Shown: positions 27,295-38,899, counted from the stretch's first letter. The stretch is 64,000 nt of DNA from Weissella sagaensis (GCF_005405285.1 NZ_BJDT01000002.1:62001-126000), one strand, 5' to 3'. Notes: generated from the letters alone by a model not told the origin. Numbers and translations: made by a program.

Positions 27295-27870
27295 TTATTC
27301 CTCCTCTGGTTCAACAATCACAGCCTGTTTGACAATCCTATCAATTGCCATTTTAGTACTTTGCCAATCATCATTTACCACCACATGAGCTGTATCTTGT
27401 AATGATGCTGGTAATTGAATATCACGTTGATACTCTTGACTGGTTAAACGTTGACGCATCTCTTCTAGATTATCACCACGTTTAGATAGACGTCCTAAAA
27501 TTTCATCTGTTTTAGTTACGGTCAAAAAAATAATCACCGCTTCATCTCCTAGTTTATCAGCATAAGTTTTAGCGCCCGCTGTGTCTAGAACAATTGTAAT
27601 TAAGGGACTTTTTTCCCAAGCTCGCTCTAAGCCTTCATATGATGAACCATACTGAAAATTAGCATATGCCACACTTTCTAAATAATGATTTTTTGCAAAA
27701 CTTTCAGTTGACTCAAAATAATAATCAATTTGATCAATCTCTCCTTCACGTGGTGGTCGCGTTGTGTGCGTAATCACTTTTGGCATTTCATAAAATTCAT
27801 TTAAATAATTAGCAACCGTCGTTTTCCCAGTGCCAGTATTGCCCGTCAAAACGAATATTTTTCGATTCAT
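27295..27870 (-). CDS. Guanylate-kinase-family protein
   Basis: 191-residue P-loop kinase. Walker A is GNTGTGKTTVANYL instead of the usual GPSGVGKGT of true Gmk; HTTRPPREGEIDQIDYYF keeps the GMP-binding Arg and the family order, and later segments (ITIVLDTAGAKTYADKL, EILGRLSKRGDN) follow the guanylate kinase fold. The altered P-loop suggests a paralogue, with the housekeeping gmk elsewhere. It heads an operon with the Ser-rich and DUF6681 genes, so a role at the envelope is possible but unproven. Confidence 0.7.
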   Translation of the reverse strand: MNRKIFVLTGNTGTGKTTVANYLNEFYEMPKVITHTTRPPREGEIDQIDYYFESTESFAKNHYLESVAYANFQYGSSYEGLERAWEKSPLITIVLDTAGAKTYADKLGDEAVIIFLTVTKTDEILGRLSKRGDNLEEMRQRLTSQEYQRDIQLPASLQDTAHVVVNDDWQSTKMAIDRIVKQAVIVEPEEE

Positions 27871-27899
27871 AACTCTTTCTACTCTCTTTAATTAACTAT

Positions 27900-27941
27900 T
27901 ATTAGTATAATGCGTTATGCTATTAGTATAATGCGTTATGC
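27900..27941. repeat. Tandem 21-bp duplication in promoter region
   Basis: Two perfect head-to-tail copies of TATTAGTATAATGCGTTATG plus a final C (27900-27920 and 27921-27941). On the minus strand each copy contains TATACT, a good -10 hexamer, so the duplication doubles a putative -10 about 35-60 bp upstream of the guanylate-kinase-like gene. Confidence 0.9.
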
Positions 27942-28010
27942 TTAAGGTTCCCTAACAATCTGTTTTAATTTTCACTTTTCAGTTTAATTGACCGATTAAT
28001 TTTTCACAAT

Positions 28011-28040
28011 AAAAGCATGCACAAAATTGTACATGCTTTT
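28011..28040. terminator. Symmetrical hairpin in gmk-like/pepV spacer
   Basis: AAAAGCATG pairs with CATGCTTTT, with further inner AC/GT pairs. It lies between the promoter of the guanylate-kinase-like gene and the pepV terminator, so it does not end either gene. It may end a short transcript from 28041-28176. Nothing else clear is seen in 27942-28010. Confidence 0.55.
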
Positions 28041-28099
28041 ATGTGACGACTTATATTTTAAAACATTTTTGCTAATTAAGCACCAATCACGCATTGACA

Positions 28100-28116
28100 T
28101 GTAACATAATTGTAAC
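28100..28116 (+). promoter_or_regulatory. WalR-box-like direct repeat
   Basis: TGTAAC-ATAAT-TGTAAC is a full match to the WalR consensus TGTWAH-N5-TGTWAH. It is preceded directly by TTGACA. No gene starts nearby on the plus strand, so its target is unclear. Confidence 0.4.
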
Positions 28117-28176
28117 ACACTTTTATTGAAAACGAAAAAAAGCATCATGAGATATTGACTTTGACCGGCACCCTTT

Positions 28177-28216
28177 TAAAAAAGCAAATTACCAATAACA
28201 TTGGTAATTTGCTTTT
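28177..28216. terminator. Terminator after pepV
   Basis: AAAAGCAAATTACCAA pairs with TTGGTAATTTGCTTTT around a 5-nt loop, U-tracts on both strands; 46 bp past the pepV stop. Confidence 0.85.
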
Positions 28217-28261
28217 GTTAGAATAGGTAGTTTATTGTTACGACATCCTATTTGTATATGC

Positions 28262-29677
28262 TTAGACGTTTGCTAATTCATACATCGCTTGACCAAAAAT
28301 AGCCATTGCACGTGTTAGATCAGCAACTGGATAAAATTCGTCAGCTTGGTGCATCGTATCAGGAACACCTTCAAACATTGCACCGAAAGCAACACCGCGC
28401 TTCAACAAGCGGCCAAATGTTCCACCACCAATTACCTGTTCTGCTGCTGGCAAACCAGTTTGATCACGATAAACTTGCAACAATGTTTGAACTAATGGAT
28501 CATCCCCAGGCACGTAGTGTGGTACTTGAGCATGACCTTCAGCCTTAGCAGTTGCCTCAAAACCAGCTGGCAAAGATGCTGCAACATGGTCTTCAATTTC
28601 TTGTGCCGTTGTATTCTGTGGATAACGGAAATTAGCATTCACAAAACCATCTTCACCATCAACAAAGCGTTGAATACCAACATTCATTGATAAGTCATGC
28701 ATCAAGTCATCATGGGTCTTGGCACCAATTTTAGCTGCAACTGTATCATCATGTAATTGCGCTCCTAAGAATGTTAAGAATCCTTGTGCATTACCACCAA
28801 AGTCTTGTTCTTGGAGGAAGTTAGCCAAGTAAGTCCCAGCATTTTCACCAGTTTCAGGCATGGCACCATGAACTTGCTTACCATAAAAAGTAACGGTTAC
28901 CTGATTGTCGACAACGTCAGCCTCACCCTTAACGCGTGATTCAGTTGCTAGATAATTGTTCATAGCAGCAACTAATGCATCTGCATCCACAGTTTCAACT
29001 ACTGCCTTAGCAACACCAGGCACCATGTTTGGACGTTGCCCGGCCGTAAATGATACCAACTTCAACGCACCATCTTGCGTCCCAGCAAAGCGCGTTACAA
29101 TTGAAACATTTCCTTTTTCACCATTGATGATTGGGAACTCTGCATCAGGTGAGAAGCCCATTGTTGGCTCACCATATTCTGCAAAGAATTCGTCCATTCC
29201 AGTCCAATCAGACTCCTCATCAATGCCGACAACTAAGACGAGTTTACGGTTTAGTTTCAAACCTAAATCTTTAATCATCTTCAAAGCATAATAAGCTGTG
29301 AAAGTTGGTCCCTTATCATCAGATGAGCCACGAGCATACAAACGACCATCTTCGATAACTGGTGTCCAAGGATCTTTAGTCCAGCCATCCCCTTCAGGCA
29401 TCACATCCAAGTGTCCAATAATAGCAACTGTTTCTTCAGCATCCTCTGGACCTAATTCAGCATAGGCAACCAAATTTTTGTAGTTACCAACACGGAAACC
29501 ATCGCGCTTTGCAAACTCTTCAAACTTCAACAAAGCTTCCTTAGGACCTGGCCCCAAAGGTGCATCAGTTGTTGCTGCATCGTCATCACGAACAGATTTG
29601 ATTGCTAACATTTCTTTTAAATCTGTTAATAAATCATCTTCATATTTTAAGGCTTCAGCATGCCATTGTTTTACCAT
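28262..29677 (-). CDS. pepV: Dipeptidase PepV
   Basis: A di-zinc M20 dipeptidase of 471 residues that completes breakdown of peptides brought in by systems such as Opp. GHLDVMPEGDGW carries the metal His and Asp, GSSDDKGPTFTAYYAL the bridging Asp, and GIDEESDWTGMDEFF the catalytic Glu. The lid domain and the late GGGTFGRLLKRG are typical. The frame extends 13 codons upstream, but TTGGAGGG lies eight bases before the ATG at 29677 (MVKQW), which gives the family's normal length. Single gene with its own terminator. Confidence 0.93.
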   Translation of the reverse strand: MVKQWHAEALKYEDDLLTDLKEMLAIKSVRDDDAATTDAPLGPGPKEALLKFEEFAKRDGFRVGNYKNLVAYAELGPEDAEETVAIIGHLDVMPEGDGWTKDPWTPVIEDGRLYARGSSDDKGPTFTAYYALKMIKDLGLKLNRKLVLVVGIDEESDWTGMDEFFAEYGEPTMGFSPDAEFPIINGEKGNVSIVTRFAGTQDGALKLVSFTAGQRPNMVPGVAKAVVETVDADALVAAMNNYLATESRVKGEADVVDNQVTVTFYGKQVHGAMPETGENAGTYLANFLQEQDFGGNAQGFLTFLGAQLHDDTVAAKIGAKTHDDLMHDLSMNVGIQRFVDGEDGFVNANFRYPQNTTAQEIEDHVAASLPAGFEATAKAEGHAQVPHYVPGDDPLVQTLLQVYRDQTGLPAAEQVIGGGTFGRLLKRGVAFGAMFEGVPDTMHQADEFYPVADLTRAMAIFGQAMYELANV

Positions 29678-29760
29678 TTGTAAATCCCTCCAAGAGTCAT
29701 TCATATTTGTTCTCAATTATACACTTCTTTATATTATTACACACCTTACTTTAGATGCCC

Positions 29761-30609
29761 TTACAAATTAGATTGAATGCGTGACATATAATTTGATATT
29801 GCATCCGCTATAAATGATGGTTTAACAACATAGCTATGCACTGCCATTTCTTGCGCAATAATTGAATGCGCATAGACAGCTGCTTCCGTTGCTTTAAGAT
29901 GATTTTGTTTAAACTGACCAACAAATCCACCAATAATGCCTGCTAAAACATCACCCATTCCACCAGTTGCTTGATATGCACCACCAATCATCAGTTGATG
30001 CAAGACGTTTTCAGCATAAATCAACGTATGATGTTGTTTTAATACTAAGACATCCAAATTTAAAATTTGCCGTTGTACTTCATTTAATTGGTGCTCTGTC
30101 TGATAATTTAATTGAATACCACTTAAACGGGCCCATTCCATTTGATGCGGTGTTGCAATTGTAAATGCTGACCTTGGAAAAGTTAAATGATTATCTGCCA
30201 TCACTGTCAAAGCGGAACCATCAACAACTAAAATGTGCTTATTAGTTACTGCTTTAAACACTAACTTCACAAGATGTAATGCGTGTTGATCAACACCCAA
30301 ACCTGGCCCAATAACAATAACATCACTCTTTTCAATATTAGTTAGTAATTGGTCATCATCTTGCCAATCTAAAAACATGGCTTCTGGTGTTCTCGTGTGT
30401 AAAGCAGTTAAATTAACCCTATCTGTTGCCACTGTGGTCAAACCTGCACCTGCACCAACACTGGCTTGTCCAGCCATTAAGATGGCACCGCCATATTGCA
30501 TGCTGCCCCCGATTAACAGCACACGACCAAAATCCCCTTTATGGCTATCGTCAGGACGCCTTAAAATAACTTCATGTAAAATATCTGATTTTAATTCATT
30601 AATAACCAT
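29761..30609 (-). CDS. nnrD: ADP/ATP-dependent NAD(P)H-hydrate dehydratase
   Basis: Repairs hydrated NADH/NADPH. About 282 residues of the ribokinase-like YjeF C-terminal family: GRVLLIGGSMQYGGAILMAG near 26-45, VIGPGLGVDQHAL near 100, and GGMGDVLAGIIGGFVGQ near 218 with the catalytic Asp. The partner epimerase domain (NnrE) is not fused here. The ATG at 30609 is seven bases after GGAG and is preferred over the GTG two codons earlier. It faces the Gfo/Idh/MocA gene, with a dyad in the shared spacer. Confidence 0.9.
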   Translation of the reverse strand: MVINELKSDILHEVILRRPDDSHKGDFGRVLLIGGSMQYGGAILMAGQASVGAGAGLTTVATDRVNLTALHTRTPEAMFLDWQDDDQLLTNIEKSDVIVIGPGLGVDQHALHLVKLVFKAVTNKHILVVDGSALTVMADNHLTFPRSAFTIATPHQMEWARLSGIQLNYQTEHQLNEVQRQILNLDVLVLKQHHTLIYAENVLHQLMIGGAYQATGGMGDVLAGIIGGFVGQFKQNHLKATEAAVYAHSIIAQEMAVHSYVVKPSFIADAISNYMSRIQSNL

Positions 30610-30629
30610 GGTCACGCTCCGTTTGTCTA

Positions 30630-30675
30630 GTATATCAATTATACCGCGTCCAGATAGTGGTATAAGATTAACCGA
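30630..30675. promoter_or_regulatory. Dyad TTATACC-N13-GGTATAA between divergent genes
   Basis: In the nnrD/oxidoreductase spacer ATTATACC (near 30640) and GGTATAA (near 30660) form an inverted repeat. On the minus strand it includes TATAAT for nnrD. The same half-sites occur at 47184-47210. Confidence 0.4.
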
Positions 30676-30768
30676 TATTTTTTATTTTATATTACTATTC
30701 TATCATCTATTGCACAAATACATTAATTAAGTAACAATAATAGTAATTAATATTTTAGGAGAATTTTT

Positions 30769-31824
30769 ATGCTTAATATTGCTTATATTGGATTTGGTAA
30801 AAGTACTAATCGTTATCATATTCCTTACGTTAAAGAGCGTTCAGAACATTTCCACATTAGCCGTATTGTTGCACCACATATTGATAAACGACCCAGTGAT
30901 CGTGCAAAGCTTGAGGCAACTGGGACTGTCTTTTCAACCGATATTCAAGATATCATTGCTGATAACACGCTAGATTTAGTTGTTGTTGTCACACCTGCGC
31001 CAACTCATTTTGCTGTTGCTAAACAATTACTAGCTGCTGGTAAAAATGTTTTGATCGATAAACCCGTTGTTGCAACTGTTAAAGAAATTACTGAATTAAT
31101 TGATTTGGCCAAACAACACAACGCCTTCTTTATGCCATTCCAAAACCGTCGCTTTGATAGTGATTTTATTACTTTACAGCATGTGCTAGCTGCTGGTTAT
31201 ATTGGTCGTCCTATTGAACTTGAACTACATATGGATCACTATCGTCCGAATGATGCTAAACAATCTGGTGGCGTTATGGAAACAACTTGGTTTGATCATG
31301 GTGCACACTTAGTCGATCAAATGGTTGCCTTATTTGGTAAACCACAACATGTTGCATATGATTTACGCGTTGCGCGTGATTTATCAGCCAGTTTGTCTGA
31401 CCAGTTTGAAGTCAACCTATTTTATAAAGATGCTTTTAAAGCAACGATTCAATCTAGTGAAATAACTGCAGTACACTATCCTAAGTGGATTTTACATGGG
31501 TCTAAAGGTTCATATATTAAATACAATATCGACCAACAAGAATATGATTTAAAAACCGGTATTATGCCTGGTGATACTGGTTTTGGAATTGATGCACCGC
31601 AAGATTATGGTAAAGTCACTTACTATAATCAAAACAACGATCGTATCGAAAAAATCATTCCTACTATTAATGGTGATTATGGGCGTGTCTATGATGCCGT
31701 TTATGAAACACTTGTTAATCATCAGGATAAACTGGTTTCCAATGAGCAATTACTCACAACAATTAGTATTCTAGAAGCTGGTGCATCAGCACCTAGTCCT
31801 CATATTGTAAATTTTAACGATTAA
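30769..31824 (+). CDS. Gfo/Idh/MocA family oxidoreductase
   Basis: 351-residue NAD(P)-dependent oxidoreductase. The N-terminal Rossmann fold opens with AYIGFGKSTNRYHIPYV; the family EKP motif appears as VLIDKPVVATVKE near 95-107, with the catalytic Lys; the C-terminal alpha/beta domain includes GGVMETTWFDHGAHLVDQM near 165-182. The substrate (sugar, inositol or derivative) cannot be told. The closest general resemblance is to the YhhX/YdgJ branch. The ATG follows AGGAGA. It is followed by the RNA-rich gene-free stretch. Confidence 0.88.
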   Translation: MLNIAYIGFGKSTNRYHIPYVKERSEHFHISRIVAPHIDKRPSDRAKLEATGTVFSTDIQDIIADNTLDLVVVVTPAPTHFAVAKQLLAAGKNVLIDKPVVATVKEITELIDLAKQHNAFFMPFQNRRFDSDFITLQHVLAAGYIGRPIELELHMDHYRPNDAKQSGGVMETTWFDHGAHLVDQMVALFGKPQHVAYDLRVARDLSASLSDQFEVNLFYKDAFKATIQSSEITAVHYPKWILHGSKGSYIKYNIDQQEYDLKTGIMPGDTGFGIDAPQDYGKVTYYNQNNDRIEKIIPTINGDYGRVYDAVYETLVNHQDKLVSNEQLLTTISILEAGASAPSPHIVNFND

Positions 31825-31838
31825 TCAGACACTTTTTC

Positions 31839-31867
31839 TTGTAACCGCTTTCATTAAATGCTACTAT
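31839..31867 (+). promoter_or_regulatory. Promoter of orphan structured RNA, with cre box
   Basis: TTGTAA (31839-31844), 17 bp, TACTAT (31862-31867). The segment TGTAACCGCTTTCA (31840-31853) matches the CcpA cre consensus TGWAANCGNTNWCA at all 14 positions and overlaps the -35, the position expected for repression by CcpA. Confidence 0.65.
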
Positions 31868-31900
31868 ATAGGTGTACCAAAAGGAAAAGGAGGGCGTGAT

Positions 31901-31972
31901 TTGACAGATTATATTAATCTAACCACAAACATCACTTCTTCTACACAGATCCATATGGGCGTGTTACAGTAA
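31901..31972 (+). CDS. Possible 23-residue peptide in orphan RNA
   Basis: A TTG start seven bases after AAAGGAGG opens a 23-codon frame (begins LTDYINLTTNITSST) ending in TAA. The ribosome binding site is among the best in the window. The peptide is polar, rich in Thr/Asn/Ser and has no membrane segment, so it does not look like a Fst- or TxpA-type toxin. It could be a regulatory leader peptide or a small functional protein. No family recognised. Confidence 0.4.
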   Translation: MTDYINLTTNITSSTQIHMGVLQ

Positions 31973-32308
31973 TGAAACAAGATAATTTTCGTATCAAATT
32001 TTAAAGATAAACATTAAGTCATGAATTGACTATCTTGTTATCATTAGCATCAGTTTCTTCAACGAGATATGATAACCCACATTAGGGCGTAAGCATATAT
32101 CTTGATTTGAAGGCTGCTCCCGACACGATTCGCTTTTTATACGAATAACTTTGGATGCAGTAGTAGTTGCAGCAAGATGTAGTTGGTTTAGGTAATTGCT
32201 AGCGACAGTCGTTTAAATCTGCAGATTAAACCTCTAGTAGTTACCATTACAATTGAATATAGGGATACAAATTAAAGTGTACCCCTTGTTAGACGTATCA
32301 TATCTAAC

Positions 32309-32345
32309 AAAAACAGCCGCGGGTCAACGAACCGGCGGCTTTTTG
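32309..32345. terminator. Bidirectional terminator between two RNA loci
   Basis: GCCGC.GGT pairs with ACC.GCGGC around a 6-nt loop, with T5 on both strands. It can end the plus-strand orphan RNA and the minus-strand rod-shaped RNA. Confidence 0.8.
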
Positions 32346-32475
32346 TATGGAGAGCGTCGCCAATCTGCGAATAACGTTCCGGTATAAGACCTGTTTTGTG
32401 CCCTGACTCTGCCAAGAGTCTGGGTCAAAATTGGGCTTATATAAGGAATGTTGCTGATTGGTGCGCGTTTATGAA
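32309..32475 (-). ncRNA. Rod-shaped RNA, possible 6S RNA
   Basis: On the minus strand about 120 nt fold into a single interrupted rod: GCG..CCAATC/GATTGG..CGC, AACATTCC/GGAACGTT, TATAAG/CTTATA, GCCC/GGGC and GACTCT/AGAGTC closed by TGGC, with asymmetric internal loops of 7-12 nt. A promoter (TTGATT, 18 bp, TTATAT; 32482-32511) and a terminator (32309-32345) frame about 165 nt. The long rod with a bubble resembles 6S RNA (ssrS), but I cannot confirm conserved 6S bases. The strand is chosen from the promoter. Confidence 0.45.
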
Positions 32476-32509
32476 GAGCGGATATAACTACCGTTTTGTA
32501 TAACAAATC

Positions 32510-32546
32510 AAAACAGCGTTTGGAGCAATGCTCCAAACGCTGTTTT
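32510..32546. terminator. Terminator after ppx
   Basis: A perfect 16-bp stem AAACAGCGTTTGGAGC/GCTCCAAACGCTGTTT with a short loop and T-runs on both strands. Confidence 0.92.
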
Positions 32547-32549
32547 CTA

Positions 32550-33479
32550 TTAATTTTCCATACGGTATTCTTGTAGCAATCCCTCGCGTACCCCTGAAGC
32601 GGAGAAAATTACTTTATTTGCACCAGTGTGTTTGATTAATTCAATCAAAGGTAGCAAACCACTCACAATAATATCAGCACGATTAGCTTCTAAGTCTAAT
32701 AGTTCTTCTCGTTCGGCCTTAGTCATCATTGTTAATTTATGATAGGTTTCGACAACTGCGGATGTTGACATTTCATATCCATGAAAATCTGAATCAGCAG
32801 GTAACCCATGTTTTACCCGATCTAACCGGGCCAATGAACGATTAGCACCGCCTAATAAAATAATTGGTAGCGTTACCGTATCATCAAGCCAAGGCAACTT
32901 AGCATACTGTGTATTAACATATTTAGCTGCCTTTTCAATGGACTCAGGTGATACAACACCTTCAATATTCAATTTAAATTTTTCTGATAAATTAACGGCA
33001 CCAAATGGTAAGCTCATCATATTTGTTGCCATTCGATCTTCAATACCAACTAATTCAACACTTGCACCACCAGTATCTAACAACCACGCATCAGTAATAT
33101 CCAACGCTGATGCAGCACCAAGATAATCATAATAGGCTTCTTGATCACCTGTTAGTACTCGAATTTCCACACCAACTGCACGGAAAACTTTATCTAAGAA
33201 TACAGCTTGATTCTCAGCCTCACGCACAGCTGCTGTTGCAATACCCACAACTGTCACATCGTCAAACATCATATAATCTTGTTGAAACTCTAACAATGCA
33301 TTAACAACACGTGTCATCGCTGCATCTGTTAATTCACCATCATTTTCGGCCATACCTTCTGCCAAACGTGTGTCCAATTTACGGCGACGCAATTCAATAA
33401 AATTCCCATCTGCTTGCAGTTCTTCAACTACCATACGAGTTGAGTTTGAACCCAAGTCAATGACTGCTAAATAACTCAT
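32550..33479 (-). CDS. ppx: Ppx/GppA family phosphatase
   Basis: 309-residue actin-fold phosphatase. AVIDLGSNSTRMVVEEL is the first phosphate motif, TGDQEAYYDYLGA and WLLDTGGASVELVGI the central ones, and IVSGLLPLIELI the late one. The family hydrolyses polyphosphate or pppGpp; the short form without the C-terminal HD domain, as here, is usual in Firmicutes. It is preceded at 30 bp by trpS and may be co-transcribed. Confidence 0.87.
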   Translation of the reverse strand: MSYLAVIDLGSNSTRMVVEELQADGNFIELRRRKLDTRLAEGMAENDGELTDAAMTRVVNALLEFQQDYMMFDDVTVVGIATAAVREAENQAVFLDKVFRAVGVEIRVLTGDQEAYYDYLGAASALDITDAWLLDTGGASVELVGIEDRMATNMMSLPFGAVNLSEKFKLNIEGVVSPESIEKAAKYVNTQYAKLPWLDDTVTLPIILLGGANRSLARLDRVKHGLPADSDFHGYEMSTSAVVETYHKLTMMTKAEREELLDLEANRADIIVSGLLPLIELIKHTGANKVIFSASGVREGLLQEYRMEN

Positions 33480-33509
33480 TTAATACTCCTTAAAGGTACT
33501 AATTAATCA

Positions 33510-36927
<3,418 letters not shown>

Positions 36928-36955
36928 ACTACCCTCCTTTTCACGGATGTTACTA

Positions 36956-36996
36956 ATAAAAACAGGCGGCTAAAGCATTAGCGCTTTATCCACCTA
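36956..36996 (-). terminator. Terminator after mazF
   Basis: AGGTGG..AAGC pairs with GCTT..CCGCCT and is followed by TTTTTATT on the minus strand. Confidence 0.75.
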
Positions 36997-37008
36997 TCTA
37001 ACATTAAA

Positions 37009-37371
37009 TTACACTAGTCCCAAACTAATGACTAATGCCTGATCAACTCTAACTAATAATTCATCCGGTATCAAACCAATACGATCTTGCAAACGTCTTT
37101 TATCAATGGTTCTGATTTGTTCCAATAAAATAACGGAATCACGACCAATGCCAGCTTCTGTTGCTTCTACCGGTAAGCCAACATGTGTTGGTAATTTAGG
37201 CTTGGCAATTTTTGCTGTAATTGGTGCGATAATAACAGTTGGTGAGTGCTGATTACCAACATTATTTTGAATAATAACGACAGGGCGTTGACCACCTTGT
37301 TCTGAACCAATAACGGGTGATAAGTCTGCAAAAAAGATATCACCGCGTTTAATTTCATTTTTATTTGCCAT
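37009..37371 (-). CDS. mazF: MazF/PemK-type endoribonuclease
   Basis: 120-residue sequence-specific mRNA interferase. [29 protein letters not shown] is the diagnostic N-terminal strand pair with the catalytic Arg, and [19 protein letters not shown] the second. No antitoxin gene of the MazE/NdoAI kind is upstream: the gene follows the acpS-alr fusion by 10 bp, whereas in Bacillus ndoAI lies between alr and ndoA. The antitoxin is either encoded elsewhere or lost, or the enzyme is a housekeeping RNase. Confidence 0.9.
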   Translation of the reverse strand: MANKNEIKRGDIFFADLSPVIGSEQGGQRPVVIIQNNVGNQHSPTVIIAPITAKIAKPKLPTHVGLPVEATEAGIGRDSVILLEQIRTIDKRRLQDRIGLIPDELLVRVDQALVISLGLV

Positions 37372-37381
37372 ACGTCTCTCT

Positions 37382-38899
37382 TTACTTCACTAATTTTCGT
37401 GGTAAGCGGGGCGCTAAACTGGTTGCTGCTTCATACGGAATTGTTCCTAAGCGATTGGCTAACATTTCTAGCGTAATTGTTTCTTGACCAGCTTGACCAA
37501 TTAACGTTATAACCGTTCCCACTGGTAACGCTTCTGGTAAACGAACCATTAATTGATCCATTGCAATGCGCCCAATAATTTCAACACGGCGGCCATCGGG
37601 TAACAAACCGTACATTCCTTGTAATTGACGTGCATAACCATCTGCATAACCAATTGGCAACGTCCCAATCCATTCTGGTTGGCTAGTTGTATAAGTCGCC
37701 CCATAGGATACAGATGTTCCTGCCGCTACCTGTTTAACATGCACTAAAGCTGCTTTTAATGATAAAGCAGCGATTAACTTATCAGTTGCTAATTCATCAC
37801 CAGACGGGTTAAAACCATACATAGCTGCTCCAACACGCACGGTATCTAACGTCGGTTGTTCATGCCATAATGTCGTGGCTGAATTAGCCATGTGATACCA
37901 AACATCCGCTGGCAAAGTTAAATCATCAACCAAGTCATGCCAATTTTGAAGTTGCTTTTGATAGTAAGCCGTATCTTTTTGATCAGCTGTTGCAAAATGC
38001 ATACCAATTCCTTTTAGAGATAATTGCTGATGTGCTATTATTTGTGCAACGACTCGTACCAACTCATCTTTTTGACGAATACCAATTCGTCCCATCCCCG
38101 TATCGACCCCAATTGACACGTCTAGCCGCTTGCCTTGAGGCATATTGTTAATTAACTCATCTAACCAAGCTTCACTAGTTACAACTGGTATTAATTGATA
38201 TTTAACTAAATCAGCTGCATAAGTAGCCGGCGTTACACCAAGGATAAAAATTGGTAAGTCAATGCCAAATTCACGTAACCAGATGGCTTCATCAATTGTT
38301 GCGACACCAAAACCATCAACATTTGCCTTTTGCGCAGCCAACACCACTTGTGTTAAGCCATGACCATACGCATTCGCTTTTACAATTGCGATAAATCGTT
38401 TAGTACCCGTTAAATGGCGTACTGCCGTTATATTATGTGCAATGGCACTTGCTGAAACTTCAATCCAAGCCGGACGCCTAGTACTAATAACAGCTTGATC
38501 GATGACATCAAGTTGATGTGGTGCAGTTATTTTTGATGTAGCCGTTTCTAAAATAACAGAACTATGAACCATATCACCTGTATGTGATATTGAAATATGT
38601 ACGTTAACTTCCCCTTGCTTAGGGTGCTTAACCATAACCGGCTGACCTGCTTCATTTGGCAAAACTTCAATATCTTGCCAACGAGCTTGTGTGCCAATAC
38701 CAGTTCCAATCGCCTTACTATAAGCCTCTTTAATTGAAAATCTACCCGCTAAAAATTCTTTTTGATGTTTGCCTTTTCGAGCATTGTACACTGCTAGTTC
38801 AGCTGGTGTCAAAATAACGTCAATGAAACTCGGACGTCGTTTTGCAACGTCAGCAACATGACTAATCATTTGTGCATCAATTCCATGTCCCACAATCAT
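37382..38899 (-). CDS. acpS-alr: AcpS-alanine racemase fusion
   Basis: One 505-residue frame joins two enzymes. Residues 1-119 are holo-ACP synthase: GHGIDAQ with the metal Asp8 and [21 protein letters not shown] with Glu58; it transfers phosphopantetheine to acyl carrier protein. Residues about 142-505 are a PLP alanine racemase: [10 protein letters not shown] with Lys174, SVSYGATYT with the catalytic Tyr, and [13 protein letters not shown]; it supplies D-Ala for the wall. A 20-residue linker joins them with no stop or ribosome binding site. The genes are neighbours in many Bacilli. The ATG at 38899 follows GGGAGG; a TTG five codons earlier overlaps that site and is rejected. mazF follows at 10 bp. 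Confidence 0.95.
   Translation of the reverse strand: MIVGHGIDAQMISHVADVAKRRPSFIDVILTPAELAVYNARKGKHQKEFLAGRFSIKEAYSKAIGTGIGTQARWQDIEVLPNEAGQPVMVKHPKQGEVNVHISISHTGDMVHSSVILETATSKITAPHQLDVIDQAVISTRRPAWIEVSASAIAHNITAVRHLTGTKRFIAIVKANAYGHGLTQVVLAAQKANVDGFGVATIDEAIWLREFGIDLPIFILGVTPATYAADLVKYQLIPVVTSEAWLDELINNMPQGKRLDVSIGVDTGMGRIGIRQKDELVRVVAQIIAHQQLSLKGIGMHFATADQKDTAYYQKQLQNWHDLVDDLTLPADVWYHMANSATTLWHEQPTLDTVRVGAAMYGFNPSGDELATDKLIAALSLKAALVHVKQVAAGTSVSYGATYTTSQPEWIGTLPIGYADGYARQLQGMYGLLPDGRRVEIIGRIAMDQLMVRLPEALPVGTVITLIGQAGQETITLEMLANRLGTIPYEAATSLAPRLPRKLVK

Larger units (their letters stand above)
31874..32345 (+). ncRNA. Orphan structured transcript, about 470 nt
   Basis: From a good promoter to a GC-rich terminator (32316-32345) the plus strand folds into many local hairpins: AACAAGATA/TATCTTGTT (near 31976-32037), AGATATG/CATATATCT, ATTCG/CGAAT, a long GGTAATTGCTAG/CTAGTAGTTACC stem with an inner GTTTAA..TTAAAC hairpin (near 32192-32247), and TTGTTAGA/TCTAACAA (near 32286-32309). 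Near the 5' end it encodes a 23-codon ORF (31901-31972). No gene lies downstream on the same strand, so it is not a leader of anything. I match it to no riboswitch, tmRNA or RNase P pattern I know. Transcription is inferred. Confidence 0.5.

Noticed and set aside
31901..31972. Type I toxin (Fst/TxpA-like) interpretation of the 23-residue ORF
   Set aside because: Promoter, strong ribosome binding site and structured RNA fit, but the peptide is polar with no membrane helix, so I keep it as an unassigned peptide.
32324..32536. 70-codon open frame on the minus strand
   Set aside because: It runs through the rod-shaped RNA and both flanking terminators, has no ribosome binding site and no protein-like pattern; the RNA explanation is better.
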